A stretch of 64,000 bases of DNA from Leptoclinus maculatus (GCA_032191485.1 JAVDOI010000003.1:1364001-1428000); one strand, 5' to 3'. Shown: positions 34,443 to 45,874, numbered from the stretch's first letter. The notes: generated by a model from the sequence alone, not told the origin. Translations and numbers: made by a program.

Positions 34443-36740
34443 CTAACTATAAGCACTATCAAAAAGGAAAGTCTTAAGCTTACTCTTAAATGTGGTGAGT
34501 GTGTCTGCCCCCCGGACTGAAACGGGAAGCTTGTTCCACAAAAGAGGAGCTTGGTAACTGAAGGCTCTGGCTCCCATCCTACTCTTTAAGACTCTAGGAA
34601 CTACAAGTAACCCTGAATTAGTGGAGCGCAGCTCCCTAGTAGGATAATATGGTACTATAAGCTCTTTAAGATATGATGGTGCCCGACCAGTTCGGGCTTT
34701 GTAGGTGAGTAAAAGAATTTTAAATTCTATTCTTGATTTTACAGGGAGCCAGTGCAGAGAAGCTAATACAGGACTAATATGATCTCTTTTCTTAGTTCTT
34801 GTTAGTACACGAGCTGCAGCATTCTGAATCAGCTGGAGAGATTTAAGAGATTTATTAGAGCAACCTGAAAATAAGGAATTGCAGTAATCTAGTCTAGAGG
34901 TAACAAATGCATGAACTAATTTCTCTGCATCGCTATGAGACAAGATGTGTCTGATTTTTGAAATATTACGTAGGTGAAAAAAGGCAGTCCTAGAAATTTG
35001 TTTTATCTGAGAATTAAAAGACAAATCCTGATCAAAAATGACCCCAAGATTCTTTACGGTGCAGCTGGATGTCAGCGCAATGCCATCTAGAGAAACTATG
35101 TCATTAGATAACTGATTTCGAAGGTGTTCTGGGCCTAGTAGAATAACTTCAGTTTTGTCTGCGTTTAACATCAGGAAGTTGCAAGTCATCCAGGTTTTTA
35201 TGTCCTTTAGACATGCTTGCAGTTTAGTGAGCTGGTTGGTTTCATCTGGTTTAATCGATATATACAATTGAGTATCATCTGCATAACAATTAAACTTTAT
35301 GGAGTGTTCTCTGATAATATTACCTAAAGGAAGCATATATAAGGTGAACAAAATTGGTCCAAGCACAGAACCTTGTGGAACTCCATAACTAGCGTTGGTC
35401 CTCATCGAGGCTTCATCGTTTACATATACAAACTGAGATCGATCCGATAAATAGGATCCAAACCAGTTCAGTGCGGTTCCTTTGATACCAATATAATGTT
35501 CTAGTCTCTGTAACAGGATATAATGGTCTATGGTGTCGAACGCAGCACTAAGGTCTAACAAGACAAGAACAGAGACAAGTCCTTTGTCTGATGCAATTAG
35601 AAGGTCATTAGTAATTTTTACCAGAGCTGTCTCAGTGCTGTGATGCTTTCTAAATCCTGACTGAAAATCCTCAAATAAACTATTGTTATGTAGAAAGTCA
35701 CACAACTGATTAGCTACTGCTTTCTCAAGGATCTTAGAGAGGAATGGAAGGTTGGAGATCGGTCTATAGTTAGCCAACACCTCTGGGTCGAGAGTGGGCT
35801 TCTTAAGAAGAGGTTTAATTACAGCTACTTTGAAGGACTGTGGTACATGGCCTGTTAGTAGAGACAGGTTGATCATATCTAGTAGAGATGTGCTAATTAT
35901 TGGTAGCACTTCTTTAAGCAGTCTAGTCGGTATAGGATCCAAGAGACAGGTAGAAGGTTTAGACTTAGAGATTGTTGAAGTTAATTTATCAAGATCGATG
36001 GGAGCAAAGCCATCCAGACATATATCATGGCCTGCAGCTGTTTCCAAGGGTACCCTATTTGAGGAAAGATCGGTACTAGTCGAGGGCAGTACATTGTTAA
36101 TGCTCTCTCTAATAGTTATGATCTTATCATTAAAGAAGTTCATGAAGTCATTACTACTGAGGTCTATAGGAATACACGGCTCAACAGAGCTGTGACTCTC
36201 TGTCAGCCTGGCTACAGTGCTGAAGAGAAACCTGGGGTTGTTCTTATTTTTCTCTATTAACGATGAGTAATAGGCTGCTCTGGCATTACGGAGGACCTTC
36301 TTATATATCTTAAGACTGTCTCGCCAGACTAACCGAGATTCTTCCAAGTTAGTGGAACGCCATGTCCTTTCAAGTTTTCGCAATGTCTGCTTTAATTTAC
36401 GGGTTTGAGGGTTATACCATGGGGCGAACCTCCTTTGTTTTACTAACTTCTTTTTTAGAGGAGCAATAGAGTCTAGTGTCCTTCTCAGTAAGCTAGTAGC
36501 ACTATCGACAAGATGATCAATCTGGGTCGGACTAAAGTTATCACAGGAGTCCTCTGTTATATCAAAGCATGGTATTGAGTTGAATAAAGATGGAATCGCT
36601 TCTTTAAACTGAGCTACGGCACCATCAGATAGACATCTAGTGTAATAGCTCTTGCTTAATGGCGCACACTCAGTTAGTAGGAACTCAAAAGCCACTAGAC
36701 AATGGTCCGACAAGAGAGGGTTCTGCGGAAAGACCACCAA
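34443..36740 (-). CDS. Reverse transcriptase of the L2-type LINE
   Basis: 765 codons run without a break, beginning inside the endonuclease C-terminus (LLSDHCLVAFEF). RT blocks are visible in order: KPSTCLLDPIPTRLLKEVLP, VIKPLLKKP and NYRPISNLPFLSKILEK, FQSGFRKHHSTETAL, VLLDLSAAFDTIDH (first Asp), GVPQGSVLGPILFTLY, and FNCYADDTQLYIS (catalytic YADD). The C-terminus ends FKSKLKTFLFDSAYS, shared with the truncated copy at 16440. The true ORF2 start is upstream and out of frame, so this is only the downstream portion and is probably not translated by itself. Confidence 0.85.
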   Translation of the reverse strand: MVVFPQNPLLSDHCLVAFEFLLTECAPLSKSYYTRCLSDGAVAQFKEAIPSLFNSIPCFDITEDSCDNFSPTQIDHLVDSATSLLRRTLDSIAPLKKKLVKQRRFAPWYNPQTRKLKQTLRKLERTWRSTNLEESRLVWRDSLKIYKKVLRNARAAYYSSLIEKNKNNPRFLFSTVARLTESHSSVEPCIPIDLSSNDFMNFFNDKIITIRESINNVLPSTSTDLSSNRVPLETAAGHDICLDGFAPIDLDKLTSTISKSKPSTCLLDPIPTRLLKEVLPIISTSLLDMINLSLLTGHVPQSFKVAVIKPLLKKPTLDPEVLANYRPISNLPFLSKILEKAVANQLCDFLHNNSLFEDFQSGFRKHHSTETALVKITNDLLIASDKGLVSVLVLLDLSAAFDTIDHYILLQRLEHYIGIKGTALNWFGSYLSDRSQFVYVNDEASMRTNASYGVPQGSVLGPILFTLYMLPLGNIIREHSIKFNCYADDTQLYISIKPDETNQLTKLQACLKDIKTWMTCNFLMLNADKTEVILLGPEHLRNQLSNDIVSLDGIALTSSCTVKNLGVIFDQDLSFNSQIKQISRTAFFHLRNISKIRHILSHSDAEKLVHAFVTSRLDYCNSLFSGCSNKSLKSLQLIQNAAARVLTRTKKRDHISPVLASLHWLPVKSRIEFKILLLTYKARTGRAPSYLKELIVPYYPTRELRSTNSGLLVVPRVLKSRMGARAFSYQAPLLWNKLPVSVRGADTLTTFKSKLKTFLFDSAYS

Positions 36741-36835
36741 ATCTTCTATTAAGATGCCATAAGTCAGAACCAGGTCGAGGGTGTGGTTAAAACAGTGAGT
36801 GGGTTTCTGTACACTCTGACAGAAGCCAATCGAAT

Positions 36836-37441
36836 CTATAAGATAAACGCAGTACTAAGGCTATTATTCTCGACATCCACATGAATATTAAAGTCACCTA
36901 CAATAATTACTTTATCTGTTTTAAGGACCAGGCTTGACAGAAACTGAGAAAACTCTGATAAAAATTCAGAATACGGACCTGGGGCTCGGTACACTATAAC
37001 AAATATAACTGGCTGTATTGTTTTCCACGTTGGGTGTGAAAGACTAAGAACCAGGCTTTCAAACGAGTTATAGTCTAGTTTAGGTTTCGGGTTCAATAAT
37101 AGGCTTGAGTCAAAGATGGCTGCTACTCCACCTCCTCGGCCGGTGCCTCGAGGAATGTGAGTATTAATATGACTTGGAGGAGTTGATTCATTTAGGCTGA
37201 CATATTCTTCATTACACAGCCAGGTTTCAGTAAGACAAAATAAATGAATATGATTATCTAATATTAACTCATTTACTAATACAGCTTTAGATGACAAAGA
37301 TCTGATATTTAAGAGTCCACATTTAATTATCCTATTTTGTTGCACTGTTGCGTTAGTTTTAACTTGGATTAGATTATTTAATATAACTCCTCGACTGTTT
37401 AGTTTTGAATTAATTAATTTAAGTGGCCGTGGGGCAGACAC
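36836..37441 (-). pseudogene. AP endonuclease part of LINE ORF2
   Basis: The frame holds CGLLNIRSLSSKAVLVNELI, CLTETWL (catalytic Glu), GRGGGVAAIF, VIVYRAPG and VIIVGDFNIHVD (the Asp/Asn pair). A stop at 36836-36838 ends it. The last endonuclease blocks (HTLDLVLTYG, SDHCLV) are in the frame of the RT, so a single small indel splits the protein. The enzyme nicks target DNA to prime reverse transcription. Confidence 0.75.
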
Positions 37442-37537
37442 AGTCTCTATATGGTTTTGGGTAAGTAGCTGCTCTAATGGAAGCTCAGAGAAGTGTGTAA
37501 GACTACAACTCTGCTTCCTGGTCTGTACCCTGGGTTG

Positions 37538-37795
37538 TCATGGACCAGATCCACAAAGAAACTGGGTCAGATTTGCAGAAATGAGATCTGCTCCATCCAA
37601 AGTGGGATGAATGCCGTCCCTCCTAAGCAAACCAGGTTTTCCCCAGAAAGTCTCCCAGTTATCTACGAAGCCCACATCGTTTGCTGGGCACCACCACGAC
37701 AGCCAGCGGTGGAACGATGACATGCGGCTATACATTTCATCAGTGGTCAGATTCGGGAGAGGGCCAGAGAAGACTACGGAAAGACTTTCAGTCAC
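37538..37795 (-). pseudogene. SGNH esterase-like ORF1 C-terminus of the LINE
   Basis: The frame ends with FSGPLPNLTTDEMYSRMSSF, a Trp-rich segment (FHRWLSWWC), FVDNWETFWG and RRDGIHPTLDGADLIS. The DGIHPT motif supplies the Asp and His of an SGNH hydrolase catalytic triad. The block with the catalytic Ser would lie upstream and is missing. ORF1 esterase domains are known in CR1 and L2 LINEs, where a lipid-related role is suspected. It stops about 100 bp before the endonuclease frame. Confidence 0.6.
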
Positions 37796-37815
37796 TGTTG
37801 GTTCTATTTATGACA

Positions 37816-40800
37816 TTAAATTTGTCAAAAACATTTCACTGAAAGCTTAGATCAATATCCATCTACATCCAAGTGGGTCAGCATTTTCGCACTGTGAAAA
37901 GTCACCAGGAATATTCTTTAGAGAAGAAGTTCAGGGAAAATCATTCATTCAAGAAACATTCGTATACCAACAGATTGGTTCTTAAGTGGTTTGTTTGAGT
38001 GATTTAGGAGAACTTGCCACATTCACAAATTTTCTTGTATCTTGAATTTTCTCTTCGGTACAAACACAATTTTCGACTAGTAGTGAGAGTCATGTGAAAT
38101 TAGTCTGCTGTTATCCATACACTACAATATCAATATCTCAAACTGCAAACCAGAGACATATGGAACCATTTCTTCTATATTCCATGACAGTACAACTCTC
38201 AGGTGGCTCATTAACAGCACTCGTTAATTTTCCCCATTCCTTGTCTTTAGCAGGTCCCTTAATTTGCTGCTGATGCTGTTAAAAATTATAGACTTTCTTT
38301 TATGGATCCCTGAAATCAGGACTTGGCTAATTAATTATGCTTATTTGCAATTCTCACGAACGCACGCTTTTTTACGCACAGGTGGCGTTTATCATGTTTA
38401 TGCTGGTCAGTTATCTTAAGTTAAGAGCGTTTCCTCAATCTGATGTGTCATACTCGTGAAACCGTACTAAGAGAAAGTTAAGATGAGAATACCAAAATGT
38501 TCTTGAATGAGGTCCAATGGTCTGCCTGGTAAGTGCAACATGGACATGACTGATTCCAATGTCCCAAATAGTGCACTTAACTTTTATTTCACAGACAAGA
38601 TCCCTCTGTAATGATATTGAGTAATTGGCTGCATTCAATAGTGAGTTCATTTTTATTAAGCCAGCTTTTGTTCATTCTGTTTGCTCACGAGGACAAGGGA
38701 CTACAGTGACCTGAGGAGAAAATGTCCCACTGGCCAATAAACCTTTTAGATATTATAACACATATATCACCACAGTCATCTCCAGTACTTATAAATGTCA
38801 CTTGCTAAGGCAATTAGCAATAAATAAGATGGCCCTTTAAGTAATCCAGTGTTGTGTTGTGTTGTGAAAATTACCTGGCTACAAAGGTTTACCAAAAAGT
38901 CATTGTAGTCTTTAGAGAATCATCATAAAATCAGAACAGCATCAGAACAGCACAGCACAACAATACAAAACCAGTAAAAAATACATGATCTGAATATATA
39001 TTTTTTTAGGCCTGTTATCTCAAGAACATTACTTGAATTTCAAATTTCACCAAGAGATTAAATTGTGTTGTGGTGCTGAAGATAGATATCCTAAAATTAC
39101 TTCATCTACAGATATTTATTTTCTTTCTCAGCTGTGCTTCCATCCACCTGCCTTATCAATTTGACCATGAAAACCCACGTGGAGCGATGAGATTGTAATG
39201 TTCTTCAAATTAATACATAAAGCAAATAGAATTGTTCCTTTTCCCATATGGTTTTTCCAACGTTTGAGGTTGGACCAGGTCTCCTCTAATTATATCATGT
39301 TAAGCCATCTTCTTCTGGTTTAATGCCAACAGACAGGAGACTTAGTACCCACCAACTGTTTATCTTGATGCATCTAAGTCATTATTTAACAACCCTTTCT
39401 CACTCCCAACGCATCAAATACCACAGCTCGTTCAGTGCCTCTAGACGTCTGATAAATGACTCCAATGTAAACCCACCCACTCGGAGCAACTGACATAGTA
39501 TACAGTGCCTAATACGCTTGAGGTGTGTAGGTGGGAGTGTTGGTGGATGGGTCATACAAAAAACAGGTCTTTCACCCAGGAGACCGCTGTTTGTGTTCTG
39601 TGTGAGACTAAAAGTCATTGTTGACTTATTTTGTCACTTCAGTCGTTGGTCACTGGAGTTGTTAGTATCGTTGCTCGCTTAACTCACGTGAGTTGTTATC
39701 ATGAGTCCTTAGTCACGTGAGTCGCTAGTCACCTGAGTCGCTAGTCACCTGAGTCATTAGTCACGTGAGACGTTTCTAACATGAGTCACTAGTCATGTGA
39801 GTTGTTTCTACCATGAGTCATTAGGCTGAACAGCCTGTGGAGCCGGGCCGCGTGCTCAACCAGGCCATCAAATGTAATTAACGTGGAAAAAAAATTGTTT
39901 TTGAGCAGACGTCAAGGTCTGCTGTAGCTCTGCTGTTGGATGAGGAGGAGGGGAGAAATGATATAGGTCATTGTAATTAAAAAACACTTATATCAACCTT
40001 GGATCTGCATTTGCCTTTGTCTGTTCCTACCACATCTACCGGCATCAAAACAGAAAGGCAGTGGTAAAGTACTACAGCTCGCCTTTTGCTTGATTTGATG
40101 ACTCTGCGCCTGGTGCTTAAAAGTTGAGACTAAACAAACTTTTATGCGGGTCTAAAAACGCTAAAAAAACGTGATGCGTGGCGCAAGCGGGGAGTGCACG
40201 CCAGGCGCGCTCTACCATATAACAATGGTTTTGCGGGGGTTGCATTTCTAGCGACGTGTCTCAGAGTGATCCGGGTCATAAGTCGTTACTATCGTGAGTT
40301 ATCACTCGGTTGTCACGTGAGTGTTAAGTCAGTCACATAATGTCAACCACGCTCTTTTCCTCAATCTAAGTTGTTCTGATTTTGAAAAGATACTCTGCAT
40401 GTTATGAGCGAATATTGACACTCCCTCCATGACACGTCCAAACCTGACGCTAGAGGGGTACGTAGAGCATCATAGTCTGTAGCTTAGGGCCACTGCTGCC
40501 GTATTTGACAAGTTGGAAGTGAGAATGTGTTGAATATTCACATAACAAATAACGCTTTTCTGGAAATTCGGTTAAAATTTGGGCTACATTTGGATGGACA
40601 TCACTTAAATGTCACGACAGAGAGAAAAGACTCATTGATGAAATTCACTCCGACTGACCACGAAGTACGGAAGCCTGTTATCCTCAGATAAAGATACATT
40701 AAAGTCATCACTAGAAAACAGTTTGTATCCATGCTAGCAGTGGAGCTCTAGAGAAGGTTCAGGGGTGGTTACTTTGGTCCAAACTGACATATTCTGGAGA

Positions 40801-41036
40801 ATATTAGATGGATTGTCTTGCAATTCTACAGACATATATTTCCCCCAGATGGTGAATCCTACTGGCTTTGGTGATGGTCGGACTTGATCTGCCTCTAGTG
40901 CCACCATGAGGTTGACCTTTTTGGTTTTGAGTGAAATATATCAACAACTCTGGGATTGATTACCATGAACTTTGGTACACACATTCATGTTCTCTAAGGA
41001 ATGAATTGTAATACCTTTGGTTATCCAGAGTTTTCA
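37816..41036. other. No gene recognised
   Basis: AT-rich DNA with scattered short frames and no coherent coding signal. It holds the CACGTGAG minisatellite described separately. Minus-strand frames at 38435-38650 and 39400-39618 resemble nothing I know. Confidence 0.4.
39685..39830. repeat. Degenerate 18-bp minisatellite with CACGTG cores
   Basis: Units such as GAGTCGCTAGTCACCTGA and GAGTCATTAGTCACGTGA repeat about eight times. Related units recur at about 40280-40335. Confidence 0.7.
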
Positions 41037-41044
41037 CCTGGCAC

Positions 41045-41429
41045 CAGTGGCGGCTGGTGGAAAATGTTCTTGGTAGGGCTGTGCCACATCCAATCAATTT
41101 CAGCAAACATCCCAGAATGATTTAATGCAAACAAATTAAGGTATCAAACACGCATTACTACTTTGCAGTTAAATATTTAACATTCATTCCAACACGAAAA
41201 AAAGCAGTAAATAACACTTTGACAAACACGTCATCTTATTTTAGTCACCCTCACAGGGAATTCAGTATAATATAATATATATATATATCATATAATAATA
41301 TTCAGTATAATATAATAATATATATATCATATAATATTCTGTATAATATAATAATATATATATCATATAATATTCTGTATAATATAATAATATATATATA
41401 TCATATAATAATATTCACTATAATATAAA

Positions 41430-41489
<60 letters not shown>

Positions 41490-42040
41490 ATATATATATA
41501 TATATATAACTATATATCCATTTCTCAGACAGGTGCTTCATGTCCCTCACTCCCTAACTGTCCATGCTGGTTCTGCCCCCGAGGAGCAGTGCTCGCGCTG
41601 GCACTGGCCTGTAGAGACTCGTCCTGACGAGAACGCGCAGTTTGGGGCAGGACGAAATCTGCCCCAAGCTGAATCTATTTGAGGACGCTGATTGGCTAAA
41701 TTGTATGTCACTCATTTATATCTTTAGTCAGCATTAAAGCATCATTGGCTAAACTGCTTTATAGACCCGCCTCTTTGGGGCAGTTTCTCCAGCGCCCCAG
41801 CCAGCTGAGACGTGCACACACGGAGAGGACCTGCAGACAGGCAGAGAGGACGTGCAGGAAAAGCATATATTTTCCGCAGATATCATATTTTACACATATT
41901 ACTGGGTGATTCCATGTTTCAAAAACACAAATATTGTCAATTTGTATAGTTTATTATTATTATTATTTATTTTATTTTGTATTATTTGTAGCTCAAGGGG
42001 GGGCGGCGCCCTAGCGCCCTCTATGGACCAGCCGCCACTG
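41045..42040 (-). mobile_element. hAT family copy B
   Basis: The 996-bp element begins CAGTGGCGGCTGG and ends CCAGCCGCCACTG. It is flanked on both sides by CCTGGCAC (41037-41044 and 42041-42048), a perfect 8-bp target duplication. It contains AT- and AC-rich simple repeats at 41270-41510. It has no transposase and is oriented opposite to copy A. Confidence 0.9.
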
Positions 42041-42048
42041 CCTGGCAC

Positions 42049-42876
42049 CATCATCATCCAGTTTCAATCCAGTCACAGTACTTTGGTTTATGACCAAACA
42101 CCAGCAAAACTAATGACATTCCCGTCAGCCTCAGCTGTACTAGCTAATGTTTGCATGCCAAACCAAAATGGTGGGCATGGTAAATGTTACCTGCTAAACA
42201 TCGTCCTAATGTTAACATGACCATGTTAGCATGTTGGCATTAACATTAAGCTAAAAGCACCACTAAATACAGCCTACATTAATTTTTTTAGATAACAGGC
42301 TTAAAGAATATGGTCAGAATGTGTTATCTTGACATACTAGAAATTCAGGCGTCATCGCTGTTTAAAATGAAGTCATGACTGACGGACAGTAGAATAATAA
42401 TCATGATGATTCACAGCTTGACAATCATTATAAATAAATAAATGTAAAGAGACCTGTCAATTAAGTATCCCACAGATATTAACTTTCTATCAATCGTAAG
42501 ACTCAAATACAAAAATTTACTTTTTCTCCAACCAGAGTTGGCAGGAACAGTCGTAATGAGGAGCTTTTCAACAGCATTTGACAGGTAATGAAGGTGAAAA
42601 AGACTCATCAGCATCAGTAGTTTGAAAACAGCATTCAAATTACTATTTTCTTTGTTTATAGTTAGAGCGTTAATGAACATTCAAATTGCTGCATGAGGAA
42701 AAAAAACAAAATCAAATCAATGCTCAATCAATCCCAAAGTCTCAATGCTAAACCTTTTGTAGAACTTGCACTTTGCAGAACCAGACATCCAGCACAACAG
42801 CACGCTTTGAGTTAGTGTCCCATTCTGATGCAGTCTGTTAATCTCTCTGGTTTCAGTCCAGACCCAGGAGCGTCTT
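42049..42876. other. Probable gabrr2 3' UTR and downstream DNA
   Basis: This follows the gabrr2 stop codon on the minus strand. No coding signal, and no clearly placed poly-A signal could be chosen. Confidence 0.35.
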
Positions 42877-43212
42877 TCAGCAGTAGACGGACCAGTAGAT
42901 AAGGTTGAAAAAGATGTAGGAACCAGGGAAAATCATCCGGGAGTATTTGTCAATGGCGTGCGTGTTCTGGATGATGTTGAGGGCACGCAGGCTCTTCTTC
43001 TTCTTGGTGGTGGTGGACTCGCTGCTCACTGACAGATGGACCACCATGTGTTCGGGCTTCTCCGGAACCTCATGCAGTTCTTCCTGCTCCTCCTCCGGCA
43101 CCATCGGTTCCTCAGTGTAGCCGGCCAGGCTGTTGGTGTCGGCCTCGCTGTAGGTGCCATCCAACATGGTCATGGTTCGCGTCTGGGAGATCCCGCAGGT
43201 GCAGGGCAGTGA
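42877..43212 (-). CDS. gabrr2: GABA-A receptor rho2-like subunit, last coding exon
   Basis: The exon starts after a CTGCCAG acceptor and encodes 111 residues plus stop. It carries the cytoplasmic loop between M3 and M4 and then M4. SLPCTCG and MTMLDGTYSEADTNSLAGY match the rho2 loop start. A Glu-rich stretch (PEEEQEELHEVPE) and the basic TTTKKKKSLR follow. NTHAIDKYSRMIFPGSYIFF and the final segment NLIYWSVYC form M4 and the C-terminus. rho1 ends differently in the loop, so rho2 is favoured; which fish paralogue cannot be told. The acceptor joins in phase 0 to the exon at 47398. rho subunits form ligand-gated chloride channels, prominent in retina. Confidence 0.92.
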   Translation of the reverse strand, partial: SLPCTCGISQTRTMTMLDGTYSEADTNSLAGYTEEPMVPEEEQEELHEVPEKPEHMVVHLSVSSESTTTKKKKSLRALNIIQNTHAIDKYSRMIFPGSYIFFNLIYWSVYC

Positions 43213-44159
43213 CTGGCAGGGAAGAAACATCCAATGAAATCATTATTGTGATACAAGGGATTTTTTTTAAACAAATTTTGTGGGGATTATCAGGTAAGTG
43301 AAAATAAGTAATCAAACCCATTCGTGTCCTTAGTCGGTGGTTTAATTTGGTGATACATGCTAAACACTTTTTTGTCATGCAAGTCGTGGGTGATTGTTAA
43401 TTTGTTGGTTGCTCCAACACTCTGGTCCAGAACGAGATTTCTCAACCACTATAGGCAATAATACCATAATATTTGTTATGAATATTCATGGTCCCCAGGG
43501 GATAATCAGATTTAACTGTGGTGACCTGACTTTCATAAAGGTCAGCATTTCCTCTTGACTGACGCTTTAGTCAGCACTTCAACACCCTGGTCCAGAGGGA
43601 GAATTCTCAACAACTACAGGCATGAATGCCACACATTTTTGTAACAATTTCACTGTCCCAAGAGGATAATCCCACCCGGCTCACCTGGCCACTGTAGTTT
43701 TTACAAAACATTTGTCAAACAGACGGAAATAGTGGCAGATTAATCCATATTGTTCTAGTGAATATTTATGTGGGATTGAGTCAAAATGAACAACAGTGTG
43801 TGTTCATGGTATAGGATACATTCATTGTTGGTTTGGCTCTGTTCGTGGGATTTGTTGACAGAAAGATAAATGTAGAACATCACCAGCCTTATATTTTCAG
43901 ATGGTTTTAAATAGTTTACTCTGATTTTATTGCCTCAGGGATGTGTGTTCATTCATCACAAAACACTATATAAATCAATGTATAAAACTACGGCGGTCTG
44001 GCAAACTGAGAATTCAAATGACGAATATCATAAATTTAATGTTGCTGCTCACAAATAGTTCATAGCTTCTTTCCATAATTTTAATAATTAACATAGATAA
44101 GCCATTTCAGGAGTGTTTAGTGTGCAGTAAAATGAAACAAGTCTTTTTTGTTGCCTTAA
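43213..44159. other. gabrr2 intron with an old tandem duplication
   Basis: The stretches 43430-43560 and 43576-43700 share CTGGTCCAGA, ATTCTCAACNACTANAGGCA and GATAATC motifs, so they are two diverged copies of one unit. No coding signal. Confidence 0.45.
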
Positions 44160-44580
44160 TTAAGCCCCAGTTCCACCGAAAGCCGGACCTACTACGGATG
44201 TCCCCGGAGACACTACGGATCAGATCCGGGGTCATCCGGGGTCATCCGGGAGTGAAACCGTAGTCAGTCCGGGACGTTCCGTGATGAACCGTAGTAAAAC
44301 CGTTGCCATCCGTGCTGAACCGTGGCCACCCGCGGCCGTTCGCGGCGTATCCGGGAAGACGAGCGGCTTGTCGGACGTACAACTAACAACCGGGGTGATC
44401 CGGGGACATCCGGGGACATCCGGGAATGGAGAGGGGTGCGCCGTTGATCGTAGCGCATCCGGGAAGAAACGTAGTAGGACCGGGATGAACCGTAGTAAGA
44501 CTGGGATGAACCGTAGCATAGCCGTGTTAATCCGGGATGAAATGGGAGCTAGTTGACACCCCGGAGCACCGCGGATGGGT

Positions 44581-44709
44581 TTAATTTTTGGCGTGTTGTT
44601 GTCGTCTGAGGAAGATTCTTCTTCTCTTCTTTTCTTCTTCTGCTGCTGCAGCAGCAGCTTTCTTCTTTGCAGCAGTCATCGCCTTCTTCTTGGGTTTAAT
44701 TTTCGGCAT
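44581..44709 (-). CDS. 42-aa Lys/Ala-rich ORF in the TTAA element
   Basis: The ATG at 44709-44707 opens MPKIKPKKKAMTAAKKKAAA, followed by a run of Ala, then EEEKKRRR and a stop at 44583-44581. It is strongly basic and low in complexity, like a nuclear localisation or DNA-contacting tail. A GTATAAATAG box lies about 60 bp upstream on the same strand. The last part is encoded by a second copy of the TGGGTTTAATTTT segment read in another frame, so an internal deletion probably joined the start of a longer protein to this sequence. It may be the N-terminus of the lost transposase. Confidence 0.4.
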   Translation of the reverse strand: MPKIKPKKKAMTAAKKKAAAAAAEEEKKRRRIFLRRQQHAKN

Positions 44710-44764
44710 TTTGTTGTCCTTTCAAATATTTTCGGAAGAGTGATTTTGTCTCTGAAAATCAGAA

Positions 44765-44782
44765 CTATTTATACCCTGACGC
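44765..44782 (-). promoter_or_regulatory. TATA box in the TTAA element
   Basis: GGGTATAAATAGTTC on the minus strand is a strong match to a TATA box and is correctly placed about 60 bp before the 42-aa ORF. Confidence 0.5.
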
Positions 44783-45080
44783 TTCATCCGGGACGCATCC
44801 GTGACGTGTCCGTGGCGTATCCGTAGTTGAACCGTGGTCAAACCGTGCTCATCCGTGGTCAAACCGTGGCCATCCGGGATGAACCAGGCTTGAACAGGGG
44901 TGATCCGTGGCGGAACAATAGTAGAACCGTAGTTGAACCGGGAAACATGTCAAATGTGTTGTCATCCGGGACGATTTCCTTCCCGGATCACCGCGGATCA
45001 CCCCGGTTCTCACCTCTTTTTATCCGAGGTGATCCGGGGACATCCGGGGACATCAGGCTTTCAGTGGAACTGGGGCTTAA

Positions 45081-45465
45081 GGTAAATACAGACATCAATG
45101 CCTTGGTCAGACAGTGTGGAAACAGCAGTGGACATGATTCACTGAGGGGGCCAGACCTCCAGCTGTGTACTACTCAGCAGCCTGGGTCAATACTGACATC
45201 CCAGATGGTTATCTGGGGATGTCATTCAGTGTTTCTGAGAGAAAGATTTGACATGAAAACAGAAAAAAATCAAGCAGCCTTTTTTAAAATGAGGCTGGCA
45301 TATGCAAAGTACGTTTACTACTTTTCACCTGACTGTGACCCAAAAGTCAGGTGAAAAACACAAACATGCACTTCAAGTACAATAAACGGCTCCACAATGA
45401 TAACATGATAATATGATGTGATATAAGATGTGGATAAAAGATAATGCTGAATAATAACTTTGTTA
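45081..45465. other. gabrr2 intron, no feature
   Basis: There is no coding signal. Positions 45182-45208 reappear inside the hAT copy at 55115-55141. Confidence 0.5.
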
Positions 45466-45574
45466 CTCTATACCAGGGGTTTTCAATTAAAATTCCAAAA
45501 GGTCCAGATTGAGAAAATCTCCTCGGGCAAAGGTCCGAAACATTACAATAATATCTAACTCGCGCCACTTAGTG

Positions 45575-45639
<65 letters not shown>

Positions 45640-45640
45640 A
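45575..45640. repeat. (AT)n microsatellite
   Basis: About 60 bp of uninterrupted AT dinucleotide inside hAT copy 1. Copy 2 has a shorter tract at 54314-54346. Confidence 0.9.
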
Positions 45641-45874
45641 ACAATTATTATTCTCAGTTTTCAAATTTAACTGGATGGATTATAAATAATACATAGAAAT
45701 ACATAAATAAATGTTCTTCTCTCATTTCAAGTAAAATAATGGCTCCATCTAAAAATAAAATACACAAAAAATTACTTTTGAAAAACTTACATCTTAAAAG
45801 AAAGTGCTTGATTTTAGAAAGATGAGCCTTGTGTCTGAGGCTGCTGACAGGTATTTGCTTGATTTTTTCACAAC

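Larger units (their letters stand above)
33399..37815 (-). mobile_element. L2-type LINE, nearly full length
   Basis: From 5' to 3' on the minus strand: the end of an esterase ORF, endonuclease, reverse transcriptase, a long 3' UTR with tandem units, and a TTGAA pentamer tail at 33399-33428. The 5' edge is approximate and appears truncated within ORF1. ORF2 is broken only once, near 36838, so the copy is fairly young. Confidence 0.85.
44164..45076. mobile_element. TTAA-flanked element with dense short repeats
   Basis: The ends are GCCCCAGTTCCACCGAAAGC and, inverted, GCCCCAGTTCCACTGAAAGC, flanked by TTAA at 44160-44163 and 45077-45080. TTAA duplications are typical of piggyBac and Kolobok elements. 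Both arms are filled with CATCCGGGG and GAACCGTAG-like 9-mers. It contains a TATA box and a tiny ORF on the minus strand. It lies in the last gabrr2 intron. Confidence 0.8.
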
